The translations under genes and the position numbers were made by a program. The notes below the pieces were generated by a model. The model was not told the origin of the DNA. It did not search any database and worked only from the letters and a program-made list of their open reading frames with translations. A stretch of DNA of 35,603 nucleotides. Source: Oscillospiraceae bacterium. Lineage in GTDB: Bacteria; Bacillota; Clostridia; Oscillospirales; Oscillospiraceae. Numbering within the stretch: position 1 is the stretch's first letter; every line of letters begins with the position of its first letter. Location of the stretch: assembly GCA_017506735.1 (NCBI GenBank), contig JAFVMW010000056.1, positions 1-35,603 of the forward strand, in the 5' to 3' direction. Positions 23,762 to 33,400 of the stretch are shown piece after piece.

Positions 23762-24255
23762 CAGAAGAATATCAAGTCTTCCTGGGGAGGTTGTGCGCCC
23801 TGGGCAGCGGCGACCGTGCTGCTCTGAAGCGGGCCGCCGGAATCATGCTTTCTGATGCAGATGGGAAAGCTGTCGCGGCATTCTACCGCTGTCTGCCCTA
23901 TGGAACGTCCCAGTGGCAGGAGGAACGCTGGTTCGCCGTGGCCTGTCTGCGGTGTCTGTGGGACGCGGATATGGAGGGCGGTGAGCCGGTTGAACAGATC
24001 ATCGGACAGCTGATCCGTGAGGAAAAGCTGTCTGAAAGCACCCTGCACCGGGCTGAGGTGCTGCTGGATACCGCCTGGGATGAGGACGGCTATATGCTGA
24101 CCAAGCTGACCCGGCTGGTCAAGCTTATTCGTCAGAAATCCGACCGCGCGCCCATTGATTTCACGGCCCTTCTGGAGGATCTGCTCGATTGGAATGCCGA
24201 AAACCAGTATGTCCAGAGAAAATGGGCCAGAGCCATCTTTACCAACGAGAACTGA
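23758..24255 (+). CDS. casB: Cascade small subunit CasB (Cse2)
   Basis: CasB is the helical small subunit, present as a dimer in Cascade, that stabilises the R-loop. The product is 165 residues, all-alpha in appearance, with RAALKRAAG near the N-terminus as is typical, and conserved basic residues. The open frame extends upstream to 23713, but ATG 23758 overlaps the casA stop (ATGA) and is the likely start. It ends 21 bp before cas7. Confidence 0.92.
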   Translation: MTEEYQVFLGRLCALGSGDRAALKRAAGIMLSDADGKAVAAFYRCLPYGTSQWQEERWFAVACLRCLWDADMEGGEPVEQIIGQLIREEKLSESTLHRAEVLLDTAWDEDGYMLTKLTRLVKLIRQKSDRAPIDFTALLEDLLDWNAENQYVQRKWARAIFTNEN

Positions 24256-24276
24256 TGCCTGAAAGGAGAACATAAA

Positions 24277-25404
24277 ATGCTGTACGAGATCCATATGCTG
24301 AAGAATTATCCCCCCACAAACCTGAACCGGGATGATACCGGTGCCCCCAAAACCTGCCTGTTCGGCGGCACCATGCGCGGCCGGGTGTCCAGCCAGTGCC
24401 TGAAGCGGAGCTGGAGAACCGCTCCTTCCTTCCGGTCGGAGATCGGTGATGAGAATCTGGGCATCCGTACCCGGAAGCTGCCGGTGCTGGTGGCGGAAAA
24501 GCTGGTCGGGATGGGCGTATCCCAGGAATTCGCAGACGCAATTCAGCCCCGTCTGACGGGCATCGGCAACAAGGAAGGCAAGGAGACGAAGGACGGTAAC
24601 GCCACCGCCCAGGTGATCTTCTATGCAAAGGAAGACATTACTGCCGTGGCAGAAACCGTAAAAGAATTGTTGGACAAGTGCAAGAGCGTAAAGGATGTGC
24701 AGAAGCTGAAGGCCAAGGATATCCAGGCAGCAGTATCCGGTGCAGATGTGCGCCCGGTCACTCTGGACATTGCCTTGTTCGGCCGGATGGTTACCAGCGA
24801 TGCTTTCCGGGATGTGGAAGCCTCCATGCAGGTGGCCCACGCCATCTCCACCAACAAGGTTTCTGTGGAGTCCGACTACTTCACAGCCATGGACGATATG
24901 CTCTCTGGCAGTTCCATGGACGAGCTGGGCGCGGCTATGATCGGTGATGTGGACTTCAATTCCTCCTGCTACTATGTCTATGCCTCCATCGATACGGATG
25001 CACTGGCGGAGAATCTCAAGTATGCGGAAAACGCAGATGAGATCCTCTGCAAAGCAATCCCGGCTCTGCTTCGTGCCATGGCCTTCACCGACCCCAGCGG
25101 CAAGCAGAATTCCTTTGCAGGTCATGTACTGCCCAGTGTGGTCATGGTCGAGTGCAAGGAGAAGAAGATCCCCACCAGCATGGTCAACGCCTTTGTGGAG
25201 CCCGTGGGCAAGGGCGGCGATCTGGTGAAGCAGAGCGCACGGAAGCTGGCGGATGAGGTTGATATGACCGCCCGGAACTTCGGGCTGGAGGTCAGGGAGC
25301 GGCTGTGGTTCTGCGTGGACAAGTACGATGTCAAGCCCGAAACGGCCACGAAGGTCTGTGCCACCTTCCCCGAACTGGTGGAGGCGGTGGCCGCCTCCCT
25401 GTGA
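24277..25404 (+). CDS. cas7e: Cascade backbone subunit Cas7e (CasC/Cse4)
   Basis: Cas7e forms the six-copy backbone that coats the crRNA. The 375-residue product begins with MLYEIHMLKNYPPTNLNRDD and GGTMRGRVSSQCLKRSWR, the characteristic N-terminus of the family, and later has ALFGRMVTSD and DSFDRA-type segments typical of Cas7e. AAGGAG lies 9 bases before the ATG. The slight gap and strong ribosome binding site before this gene fit the higher copy number of Cas7 in the complex. Confidence 0.95.
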   Translation: MLYEIHMLKNYPPTNLNRDDTGAPKTCLFGGTMRGRVSSQCLKRSWRTAPSFRSEIGDENLGIRTRKLPVLVAEKLVGMGVSQEFADAIQPRLTGIGNKEGKETKDGNATAQVIFYAKEDITAVAETVKELLDKCKSVKDVQKLKAKDIQAAVSGADVRPVTLDIALFGRMVTSDAFRDVEASMQVAHAISTNKVSVESDYFTAMDDMLSGSSMDELGAAMIGDVDFNSSCYYVYASIDTDALAENLKYAENADEILCKAIPALLRAMAFTDPSGKQNSFAGHVLPSVVMVECKEKKIPTSMVNAFVEPVGKGGDLVKQSARKLADEVDMTARNFGLEVRERLWFCVDKYDVKPETATKVCATFPELVEAVAASL

Positions 25405-25414
25405 GGAAGCAGCC

Positions 25415-26089
25415 ATGGCAGAAAGAAAAACAGTTCTGATCCTGCGCCTGGAGGGGCCGCTGCAATCCTGGGGCGAGAATGCCAAGTGGGATTTCCGGGA
25501 CAGCAGCACCATGCCCACCAAATCCGGCATCGTGGGCCTGCTCGGCTGCGCCATGGGCGAGGAACGGAACAGTCCGATGCTGGTGGAACTGGCCCAGAGC
25601 ATCACGGTCGCTGTCCGGGCAGACCGTCCCGGTGTGAAATTCGTGGATTTCCAGACGGTACAGGGAAATCCCCTCAGAACGGCAGATGGAGGAAAACGAA
25701 GTAATAATACGTTTTTGTCTCCCCATGCCTATCTTCAGGATGCCAGCTTCACGATCTTCATCGACACCACACCCGAATGGCAGCAGCGGATCGTTTCCGC
25801 ACTGGAAAACCCCAAATGGTGTATGTACCTGGGGCGGAAAAACTGTGTCCCCAGCAGACCGATCCTGGCAGAGCGTATGGAGGCTGCTGACCTGATGGAA
25901 GCCTTGAAAGAATATCCTGCCGCTGCTCGGGCGGAGAAAACCATGACCTATGAATGCGAGATCCCCGACAGCACGGCCGCAAGCATCCAGCGCCCTGACG
26001 ATCTGATCGGTGCAAACCGTCAGTTCCGGCTGCGGAGGGTCTGGCGTGGGACGGTACAGAGAAGGGAGGAACAGAATGTATCTGATTAA
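25415..26089 (+). CDS. cas5e: Cascade subunit Cas5e (CasD)
   Basis: Cas5e caps the 5' handle of the crRNA in Cascade. The 224-residue product has the family start LILRLEGPLQSWG and the TMPTKSGIVGLLGCAMG helix. The open frame extends upstream to 25328, but ATG 25415, ten bases after the cas7 stop with GAGGAAG upstream, gives the correct N-terminus. It overlaps cas6e by 14 bp. Confidence 0.94.
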   Translation: MAERKTVLILRLEGPLQSWGENAKWDFRDSSTMPTKSGIVGLLGCAMGEERNSPMLVELAQSITVAVRADRPGVKFVDFQTVQGNPLRTADGGKRSNNTFLSPHAYLQDASFTIFIDTTPEWQQRIVSALENPKWCMYLGRKNCVPSRPILAERMEAADLMEALKEYPAAARAEKTMTYECEIPDSTAASIQRPDDLIGANRQFRLRRVWRGTVQRREEQNVSD

Positions 26090-26678
26090 AGCGGAACTGG
26101 ATCGGCGGCAGGCCAGAGGTCTGCTGGCCGACTGCCAGCAGATGCATCGATTCATCACGGGCTTTTTCGGTACGAACCGTCAAGACGGACAGATCCTCTA
26201 CCGGACCAATTTGATTCAGAATAAGCTCTGTATCTACATTTATTCCCAAATGCCTGCGGCGCATATTCCGGACAACTGCGCCCTTCAGCAGCGGGATGTC
26301 ACACTCTGGCTCGATGGCATGGAGGCCGGACAGCTCTGGAGCTTTGACCTCATCGCCGCCCCCACCAAAAAGGTGATTTCCGAAGGGAAAAAGAATTCCC
26401 GGCGGCGCATTCTCCGGCAGCCCCAGGAGCGGCAGGAATGGCTGGAGCGGAAGGCAGAGCAGAATGGCTTTGTCATCCTCCACGCACAGGAGCAGGAGCA
26501 GCTTCACGTTTCCGGCAGACATCAGACAGACAAAGGCGGCGTGATGTATCATGATGCCTATCACTACCAGGGCGTTCTGCAGATCACTGCTCCGGAAGCC
26601 TTCCGCAGAGCGATGCAAACCGGTATCGGCTCCGGCAAGGCCTACGGCTTCGGTATGATGATGGTGAAACGGGTATGA
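26076..26678 (+). CDS. cas6e: CRISPR RNA endonuclease Cas6e (CasE)
   Basis: Cas6e cuts the array transcript inside each repeat and stays bound to the 3' hairpin. The 200-residue product starts at ATG 26076 (GGGAGGA upstream), not at the longer frame's 26010. H24 in QMHRFITGFF is the likely catalytic His, and the C-terminal glycine-rich loop GIGSGKAYGFGMM is intact. Its substrate would be the CCCCAC/GTGGGG hairpin of the array next door. It overlaps cas1 by four bases. Confidence 0.94.
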   Translation: MYLIKAELDRRQARGLLADCQQMHRFITGFFGTNRQDGQILYRTNLIQNKLCIYIYSQMPAAHIPDNCALQQRDVTLWLDGMEAGQLWSFDLIAAPTKKVISEGKKNSRRRILRQPQERQEWLERKAEQNGFVILHAQEQEQLHVSGRHQTDKGGVMYHDAYHYQGVLQITAPEAFRRAMQTGIGSGKAYGFGMMMVKRV

Positions 26679-27580
26679 AGGACTTGCAGGAGCTTCCGAA
26701 GCTGGGGGACAGCATTTCGTATCTCTATCTGGAGCACGCCATCATTGAGCAGGATGATCTGTCCATTGTGGCGATCCGGAAGGATGGCAGGATCCCGATC
26801 CCGGTGGCAGCGACTACCTGTCTGCTTCTGGGACCGGGGACCAGCATCACCCATGCAGCGATCCGAACCATCGGAGAAAATGGCTGCATGGTCATCTGGT
26901 GCGGAGAAAAAGCCACAAGGTTTTACGCCTCCGGTATGGGCGAAACAAGAAGCGCAAAAAATTTGCTGCGCCAGGCCCAGTGCTGCATGGATGAGGAAAA
27001 GCATATGCAGGTGGTGCGGAGGATGTACGCTCTCCGCTTTCCGGGCATCGACACCAGCGGCATGACGCTGCGGCAGGTCCGGGGCATGGAGGGCATCCGG
27101 GTTCGTAAGACCTATGAGCTTTTTGGTAAGACCACCGGTGTCAAATGGAAGAAGCGTACCTATAAGACAGACTCCTGGGAGGCATCAGATACAATCAACC
27201 AGGCACTGTCCGAGGCCAACGCCATGCTTTATGGCGTCTGTCACGCGGCCATTGTATCCATGGGCTTTTCTCCCGGCCTGGGCTTCATCCATACGGGAAA
27301 GCAGCTCTCCTTTGTCTATGACATTGCGGATCTGTATAAGACAGAAACCACGATTCCGGCGGCCTTCGAGGCTGTGGCGAAGGGCGGAGATGTCCACAAG
27401 GAGCTGCGGAGTCTGTGCAGAAAATACTTCGGCACTGCTCGTCTGATGGAGCGCATTCCAAGGGATCTGGCGGAACTGTTTGACGGCATCGAGGGTGGTG
27501 TGAATGCCCTCGCAGCCGGAACACTCTGGTCAGAGGAGGGCGAATTGGATGGCGGAAAGAATTACGGTGGAGGCGCATAG
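26675..27580 (+). CDS. cas1: CRISPR adaptation integrase Cas1, type I-E
   Basis: Cas1 with Cas2 integrates new spacers. The 301-residue product has the expected metal ligands: E139 (RGMEG), H206 (GFIHTGK), D216 and D219 (YDIADLYK), matching the E. coli pattern of E141, H208, D218 and D221. It should be catalytically competent. It overlaps cas6e (ATGA) and is followed two bases later by cas2. Confidence 0.96.
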   Translation: MKDLQELPKLGDSISYLYLEHAIIEQDDLSIVAIRKDGRIPIPVAATTCLLLGPGTSITHAAIRTIGENGCMVIWCGEKATRFYASGMGETRSAKNLLRQAQCCMDEEKHMQVVRRMYALRFPGIDTSGMTLRQVRGMEGIRVRKTYELFGKTTGVKWKKRTYKTDSWEASDTINQALSEANAMLYGVCHAAIVSMGFSPGLGFIHTGKQLSFVYDIADLYKTETTIPAAFEAVAKGGDVHKELRSLCRKYFGTARLMERIPRDLAELFDGIEGGVNALAAGTLWSEEGELDGGKNYGGGA

Positions 27581-27582
27581 GC

Positions 27583-27855
27583 ATGGTTGTGATAGCAATG
27601 GACAATGCGCCCAGGAACATCCGGGGCGAGTTAACGAAGTGGTTTCTGGAACTGAAGCCAGGTGTATTTGTGGGCAATGTCAACACCCGAATCCGGGAAC
27701 TGTTATGGGAACGGGTCTGCACCACGCCGTCTGCAGATGGCGCAGTGATGATCTATTCCTGCAATAATGAGCAGGGGTTCGCCATGATACTGGCTGGTAC
27801 GCCAAAACGGTCAATTGTTGATCTGGACGGCATCCAGCTGGTAAAAATCGAATAA
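27583..27855 (+). CDS. cas2: CRISPR adaptation protein Cas2, type I-E
   Basis: Cas2 is the dimeric scaffold between two Cas1 dimers. The 90-residue product starts VVIAMDNAPRNIRGELTKWF and has the GVFVGNVNTRIRELLW segment typical of Cas2e. GGAGGC precedes the ATG. The gene ends only 19 bp before the first CRISPR repeat. Confidence 0.95.
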   Translation: MVVIAMDNAPRNIRGELTKWFLELKPGVFVGNVNTRIRELLWERVCTTPSADGAVMIYSCNNEQGFAMILAGTPKRSIVDLDGIQLVKIE

Positions 27856-27874
27856 TGTTTGCTGTTTTTCCAGT
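27856..27874 (+). other. 19-bp gap between cas2 and the first repeat
   Basis: The leader side of the array must lie here, since the degenerate repeat is at the far end. Nineteen bases cannot hold a normal leader with promoter and integration signals, so such signals must overlap the 3' end of cas2 or be absent. Confidence 0.6.
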
Positions 27875-29491
27875 ATTAACCCCACACACGTGGGGATGAA
27901 CCGGAAATTGTGCCACCCCAGGCCAACGGCAGTTTATTAACCCCACACACGTGGGGATGAACCGGGGTGAGGGGCGAATTCAGGCGTACAAGATCGATTA
28001 ACCCCACACACGTGGGGATGAACCGCGGATCGTGGTGCCTCAGGCCAAGGTCACTGCATTAACCCCACACACGTGGGGATGAACCGGAATCCCTCTTTGC
28101 CGGTGCTGATCTCCAGCAATTAACCCCACACACGTGGGGATGAACCGTCGCTTCTGCCGGGGGAACGCCCATCCTAATAATTAACCCCACACACGTGGGG
28201 ATGAACCGCAGGTGGACAGCATTTTTCCAAGCCACACCAAATTAACCCCACACACGTGGGGATGAACCGCCCGAACAGAACGCAGACAGGCACAGACAAC
28301 CATTAACCCCACACACGTGGGGATGAACCGTATGGTCTGTATCCGGCTGGAATGGAAGTTACATTAACCCCACACACGTGGGGATGAACCGGAAAGGCCG
28401 TCGGTGTCCACATCGTCCAGGGCATTAACCCCACACACGTGGGGATGAACCGCCCTCCGGGGTCTGTTCCCTGGCCCGATCCAGATTAACCCCACACACG
28501 TGGGGATGAACCGGAGTTCCTTATAGCGGTTGCTTCTCGGTGATCATTAACCCCACACACGTGGGGATGAACCGATGCCCCTGTCAACCATGCAGGTATG
28601 GGCGCAATTAACCCCACACACGTGGGGATGAACCGGCAAGAGTGCCGGCGTAAAGCGGGTGCTCAATATTAACCCCACACACGTGGGGATGAACCGGATA
28701 TGGGCTGGAACCACGAAGAAGATGACGACATTAACCCCACACACGTGGGGATGAACCGCTCCATGTTTTCCTTCATGTTGTTTTTCCTCCATTAACCCCA
28801 CACACGTGGGGATGAACCGGTCACCGGCGACGTGGTTGCCGACGATGTGGCATTAACCCCACACACGTGGGGATGAACCGAAGAAATACAAGGTCATGCG
28901 GAAATGGGCCGGAATTAACCCCACGCACGTGGGGATGAACCGGTTCTGGTAAACAGATTCTTGCTCTTGCGCAGATTAACCCCACGCACGTGGGGATGAA
29001 CCGAATGCCTGGATAGATTCCAGGTTCAGACCACGATTAACCCCACATACGTGGGGATGAACCGATGGGATATTCGGAGTATTGCCGCGTGGCGTCATTA
29101 ACCCCACACACGTGGGGATGAACCGGTACTGATGCTGTGTTAACCCTTCCTGCCCTGATTAACCCCACACACGTGGGGATGAACCGCTCGGCGAGCTTTG
29201 CTTGTTTTCCACACCCAGATTAACCCCACACACGTGGGGATGAACCGTACAGATCCGATGCAGGATGGAATATTGCACGATTAACCCCACACACGTGGGG
29301 ATGAACCGGCCAACTACACCATGCTGGATAACCTGAAGCTATTAACCCCACGCACGTGGGGATGAACCGTAGCTGAACGCATTCAGCGCACCCTCGTTGG
29401 GATTAACCCCACACACGTGGGGATGAACCGTACGGAAAGCCCTGCACCGCCTAGGAGCTGACATTAACCCCACACACGTGGGGATGAACTG
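27875..29491 (+). CRISPR. Type I-E CRISPR array, 27 repeats and 26 spacers
   Basis: Repeats of 29 bp start at 27875 and recur every 61 bp, with two 62-bp steps. The consensus begins ATTAACCCCAC and ends GTGGGGATGAACCG, like E. coli I-E repeats in orientation and 3' end. The stem CCCCAC/GTGGGG with an ACAC loop is the Cas6e substrate. Spacers are 32 bp, except spacers 14 (28697-28729) and 17 (28881-28913), which are 33 bp. Variant repeats at 28914, 28975 and 29341 (loop GCAC) and 29036 (loop ATAC) change only the loop. The last repeat (29463-29491) ends ACTG instead of ACCG, marking the old end. Newest spacers therefore adjoin cas2. With all cas genes intact, the array should be functional. 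Confidence 0.98.
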
Positions 29492-29596
29492 TTTTCTTTG
29501 TCAGGGTGCATGGGTATCCGGCTGTAAGGTGCCGCTGATTTTGCCCACGGATTTGGGCGAAGTCCATGGAGTAATACACAAACCGGATAATTTGAG

Positions 29597-29634
29597 AACC
29601 GGGCTTCCACGATTGGTGCGAAGCCCGGTTTTTC
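29597..29634 (+). terminator. Intrinsic terminator after the CRISPR array
   Basis: AACCGGGCTTC (29597-29607) and GAAGCCCGGTT (29620-29630) form a perfect 11-bp stem with a 12-base loop, followed by TTTC. The 29492-29596 stretch before it shows no gene, only a weak GCCCA/TGGGC hairpin at 29543-29558. The terminator would end the array transcript. Confidence 0.7.
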
Positions 29635-29642
29635 GTTACAAT
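29613..29642 (+). promoter_or_regulatory. Weak promoter candidate for the recombinase
   Basis: TTGGTG (29613-29618) and TACAAT (29637-29642) are 18 bases apart and overlap the terminator hairpin. The -35 match is poor. Confidence 0.3.
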
Positions 29643-29673
29643 TGACCTATCACTTTTTCAGGAGGTCAATGAT

Positions 29674-30312
29674 ATGGACTATGGTTACATCCGGGTATCC
29701 ACCCGGGAACAGAACGAGGACCGGCAGCGCAATGCGCTTCGGGAATTCGGGATCGGCGACGGGCAGCTCTACATGGACAAGCAGTCGGGCAAGGATTTTC
29801 AGCGGCCTGCTTACAGGCGGCTGCTCCGGAAGCTGAAAAACGGCGATACCCTTGTCATCAAGAGCATCGACCGTCTGGGGCGCAATTATGAGGAGATTCT
29901 GGAGCAGTGGCGCGTCATCACCAAGGAAAAACAGGCCGCCATTGTGGTGCTGGATATGCCCCTTTTGGACACCCGGCAGAACCGGGATCTGACCGGCACG
30001 CTGATTGCGGACATTGTATTGCAGCTTCTGTCCTATGTGGCGCAGACCGAACGGGAGTTCATCCACCAGCGGCAGGCGGAGGGCATCGCCGCGGCCAAGG
30101 CCCGGGGAGTGAAATTTGGACGGCCACCCAAGTCCCGGCATGCGGAATTTGCCGCTGTTAAGGCCCGGTGGGAAGGGGGAGGAGTTTCCGCCCGGGAAGC
30201 TGCCCGGCAAATGGGGGTCAGCCACCCCACATTTCTTCGATGGATCAGAGAAACTGAGGAAAAAAGTACACTTTTATTTCCACATTACTATTGTAATAGT
30301 AGAATTATATAG
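29674..30312 (+). CDS. Small serine recombinase, resolvase/invertase family
   Basis: The 212-residue protein is a resolvase/DNA-invertase-type serine recombinase. The N-terminal catalytic domain starts GYIRVSTREQNEDRQ, whose Ser9 is the nucleophile, and includes IKSIDRLGRNYEE with the conserved Arg-rich segment and QLLSYVAQTEREFIHQRQAEGI for the long helix. A C-terminal HTH (ARQMGVSHPTFLRWI, about 180-195) would bind the recombination site. AGGAGG precedes the ATG. It could invert a nearby segment, resolve cointegrates of a lost transposon, or be a stray. A 16-bp palindrome overlaps its 3' end. No paired recombination sites were identified. Confidence 0.9.
   Translation: MDYGYIRVSTREQNEDRQRNALREFGIGDGQLYMDKQSGKDFQRPAYRRLLRKLKNGDTLVIKSIDRLGRNYEEILEQWRVITKEKQAAIVVLDMPLLDTRQNRDLTGTLIADIVLQLLSYVAQTEREFIHQRQAEGIAAAKARGVKFGRPPKSRHAEFAAVKARWEGGGVSAREAARQMGVSHPTFLRWIRETEEKSTLLFPHYYCNSRII
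30286..30301. repeat. 16-bp palindrome at the recombinase 3' end
   Basis: TACTATT and AATAGTA flank a GT centre. The palindrome lies inside the last codons of the recombinase gene and overlaps the -35 region of the next promoter, so it could be a recombinase or regulator binding site, or a small hairpin. Confidence 0.45.
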
Positions 30313-30318
30313 TATAAT
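30291..30318 (+). promoter_or_regulatory. Promoter for the surface protein gene
   Basis: TTGTAA (30291-30296) and a consensus TATAAT (30313-30318) are 16 bases apart. The leader to the ATG at 30408 is about 80 bases and ends with AAGGAGGT (30393-30400). Confidence 0.65.
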
Positions 30319-30407
30319 AAAATTTGAGAAAATGGTACGGATGTCCCCTGGTAATTATTGCGTACATAATTTGCCAAAATCTGCCATTTTACAAGGAGGT
30401 AATCTGA

Positions 30408-33400
30408 ATGAGGAAAACAACCCAAAAACTGTGGGCAGTGCTTTTGGCGCTGTGCATGATTGTTCCGCTGCTGCCTGTGCCCGTTCGGGCGGAGGAGCAC
30501 ACCCACTCCTATACCGCAACGGTCTACGACCCCACCTGTACCGAGGAGGGCTATACCGAATATACCTGCGAAGAATGCGGTGACTGGTATGTGGATGACT
30601 ATGTGGACGCGCTGGGCCACGATTATGTCCCCACGGTCTACGACCCCACCTGTACCGAGCAGGGCTATACCGACTATACCTGCTCTGTCTGCGGTGACAG
30701 CTATGTGGATGACTATGTGGACATGGTGGATCACAACTATGTTCCCACGGTCTACGACCCCACCTGCACCGAGCAGGGCTATACCGAGTATTACTGCACG
30801 GAGTGCGCCGACTGGTACGAGGGTGACTATGTGGATGCCTTGGGGCACAATTTCAAGGACGGCTACTGCATCCGGTGCGGCGCGGAGGATACAGGCTCCG
30901 ACACGCCCGACAATCCCGGTGTAACCCCGGGCGTGGATCTGTCTGACCCGAACAACAGCCCTTACGGGGAGGAGTCCTATACCCAGGAGATCCCCGAGGA
31001 TCTGAGCTGGTCCGTGGAGAACGGCGTGCTGACCATCACCGGCACCGGCAATATCCCCTTTGGCTGGGATCCCTATCGGGATTCCACCTTTACCAAGGTG
31101 GTCATCGGCGAGGGCATCACCGGTATCGCACCTCAAATGTTCCAGCATGATTATGGCCTTTACAGCAAGCTGACGGAAGTGGTTCTGCCCTCCACCGTCA
31201 AGTACATTGGCTACCGGGCATTTGCGGGCTGTACCGGCCTGCGCACGATCAACCTGCCCGAGGGCCTGGTGGAAATCGGCGATGCTGCCTTTGAGTACTG
31301 CGGCCTTCAGAATCTGACCGTCCCCGAGGGTGTGACCTGGATCGGTAATCGGGCCTTCTATGCCTGCTCCTCCCTGTCCACCCTGACCCTGCCGGAGAGC
31401 CTGATCCGCCTGGGCGATGGAGCCCTTTCCTGTTGCTCCAGCCTGAAGCAGGTCGTGATTCCTGAGGCGGTGCAGTATTTTGGTGGCAGACAGTTCACAG
31501 GCTGTTCCGCCCTGACCACCGTGACTCTGGGCGGCAGCTTTGCGGAGATTCCGGAGGAAGCCTTTATGGAGTGCGCCAGCCTCCGGAATGTGACCATCCG
31601 GGAGGGCGTGACCAAGCTCGCAGCCAAGGCTTTTGACTGCTGCGAATCGCTGGAAACGGTCAGCCTGCCCTCCACCCTGCGGGAAATCGGGGATGAAGCC
31701 TTTTCTTCCTGCTGGGCCCTGAAGTCCATCGTGATTCCCGAGGGCGTGACCTCCATCGGAGCCGATGCCTTTAACGGTGACACTGTTCTCACCTCCGTGG
31801 TGCTGCCCTCCACCCTGACCTTCCTGGGCGATCAGGCTTTCTATTACTGCGAAAACCTGCAGGAGATCACCATTCCCGAAAGCCTGGAGTCCATCGGCTA
31901 TGAAACCTTTGCCTTATGCAAGTCCCTGCGGACAGTGAATATGCCCCAGACCATGGTGCGCATCGGCGAATGGGCATTCAATAGCTGTGAAAAGCTGACC
32001 CGGATCGATATTCCCGAGGGCGTGACCCGGATTGAACAAGGAGCCTTTAACGGGTGCACCATGCTCAGCGAGATCACCTTCCCCAGCACCCTGGAGGTCA
32101 TCGATGCCGGGGCCTTCGCCGGGAGCGGCCTGAAGGAGGTCGTGCTCCCCGAGGGACTGACCGAGGTGAAGGAAAAAGCGTTCTACCACAACGGTATGCT
32201 GGAGAAAGTAACCCTGCCCAGCACCCTTCAGATCATTGGCGACAGCGCGTTCTCTTTGTCCGGAATCAAGGAGATTGTACTCCCCGAGGGTGTCACGAAT
32301 GTCGGCTTGGGTGCATTCGCAGACTGCCGTGATCTGACCCGGGCCGTGCTGCCCGGCACTCTGGACCGGGTGAGTGACACCATGTTCGGCGGCTGTGGAG
32401 CCCTGAAGGAAGTCATTCTGGCCGAGGGCATCGAAGTCATCGAGATGGGTGCATTCTATAACTGTACCGCTCTGCAGAATCTGGAGCTTCCCTCCACCCT
32501 GACTGCCATTGGTGATTCTGCCTTCAGCGGTTGTAAATCCATCACCAGCTTCACCATTCCCGAGGGCATCAACAGATTGGGCAACAGTCTGTTCCTGGAC
32601 TGTGTCTCTCTGGAGCAGGTGAACCTGCCCGACAGCCTGACCTATATTGACGGCTGGGCCTTCGGCAACTGCACCTCCCTGAAGGAAATCGACATTCCCG
32701 ACGGCGTGAACACCATCAACTACGCCGCCTTCAGCGGCTGTGCCGCGCTGGAATCCCTGATTCTCCCCGGCGCGCTGAATGTGCTGGGCCAGGGCGTCTT
32801 TGGCGGCTGCGACAGCCTCCGCTATCTGGAATTCGCCGAGGGCATTCTGGTGATTCCGGAGTCCGCCTTCGCATTCTGTTCCGCGCTGGAGACTGTGGTA
32901 TTCCCCACCTCCCTGCGCACCATCGAATTCCATGCCTTTGACGGCTGCACCTCCCTGAAGGAGGTCATCCTCCCCGAGGGCGTGGAGACCATCCAGAGCT
33001 GGGCCTTCCGCGATTGTACCTCTATGACGAAGCTGGTGCTCCCCGAGTCCCTCCGCGTTCTGGAGGGTGATGTCTTTAAGAACTGCACCTCCCTGACGGA
33101 TGTGACCTGGCCCACTGGCATCGGCTACATCGGCGGTCTGGCAGGCTGTACCGCCCTGCAAACCATCGTCATCCCCGAGGGCATCACCGCCATCGGTGCC
33201 TGTGCCTTCGACGGCGATTATTCCCTTGCCAATGTGACCATCCCCTCCACCTGTGAGACCATCTACGGCGCTGCCTTCCGGGGCTGCGATGCGCTGGAAT
33301 ACCTGCTGGTTCCGGAGACGGTGAAGTGGTTTGAGCCCTACGTGGAGCAAGTTAAGGATGACTTCGGTATCGCGACAGAATTTACGTTTTATCCCTTCAG

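Noticed and set aside
28547-28801. A minus-strand frame with repeated VHPHVCGVN units
   Set aside because: These are translations of the CRISPR repeats, not a protein.
19785-29491. The CRISPR-Cas locus as a new system type
   Set aside because: Gene content, order, repeat and spacer length all fit standard type I-E. No extra effector gene is inserted among the cas genes.
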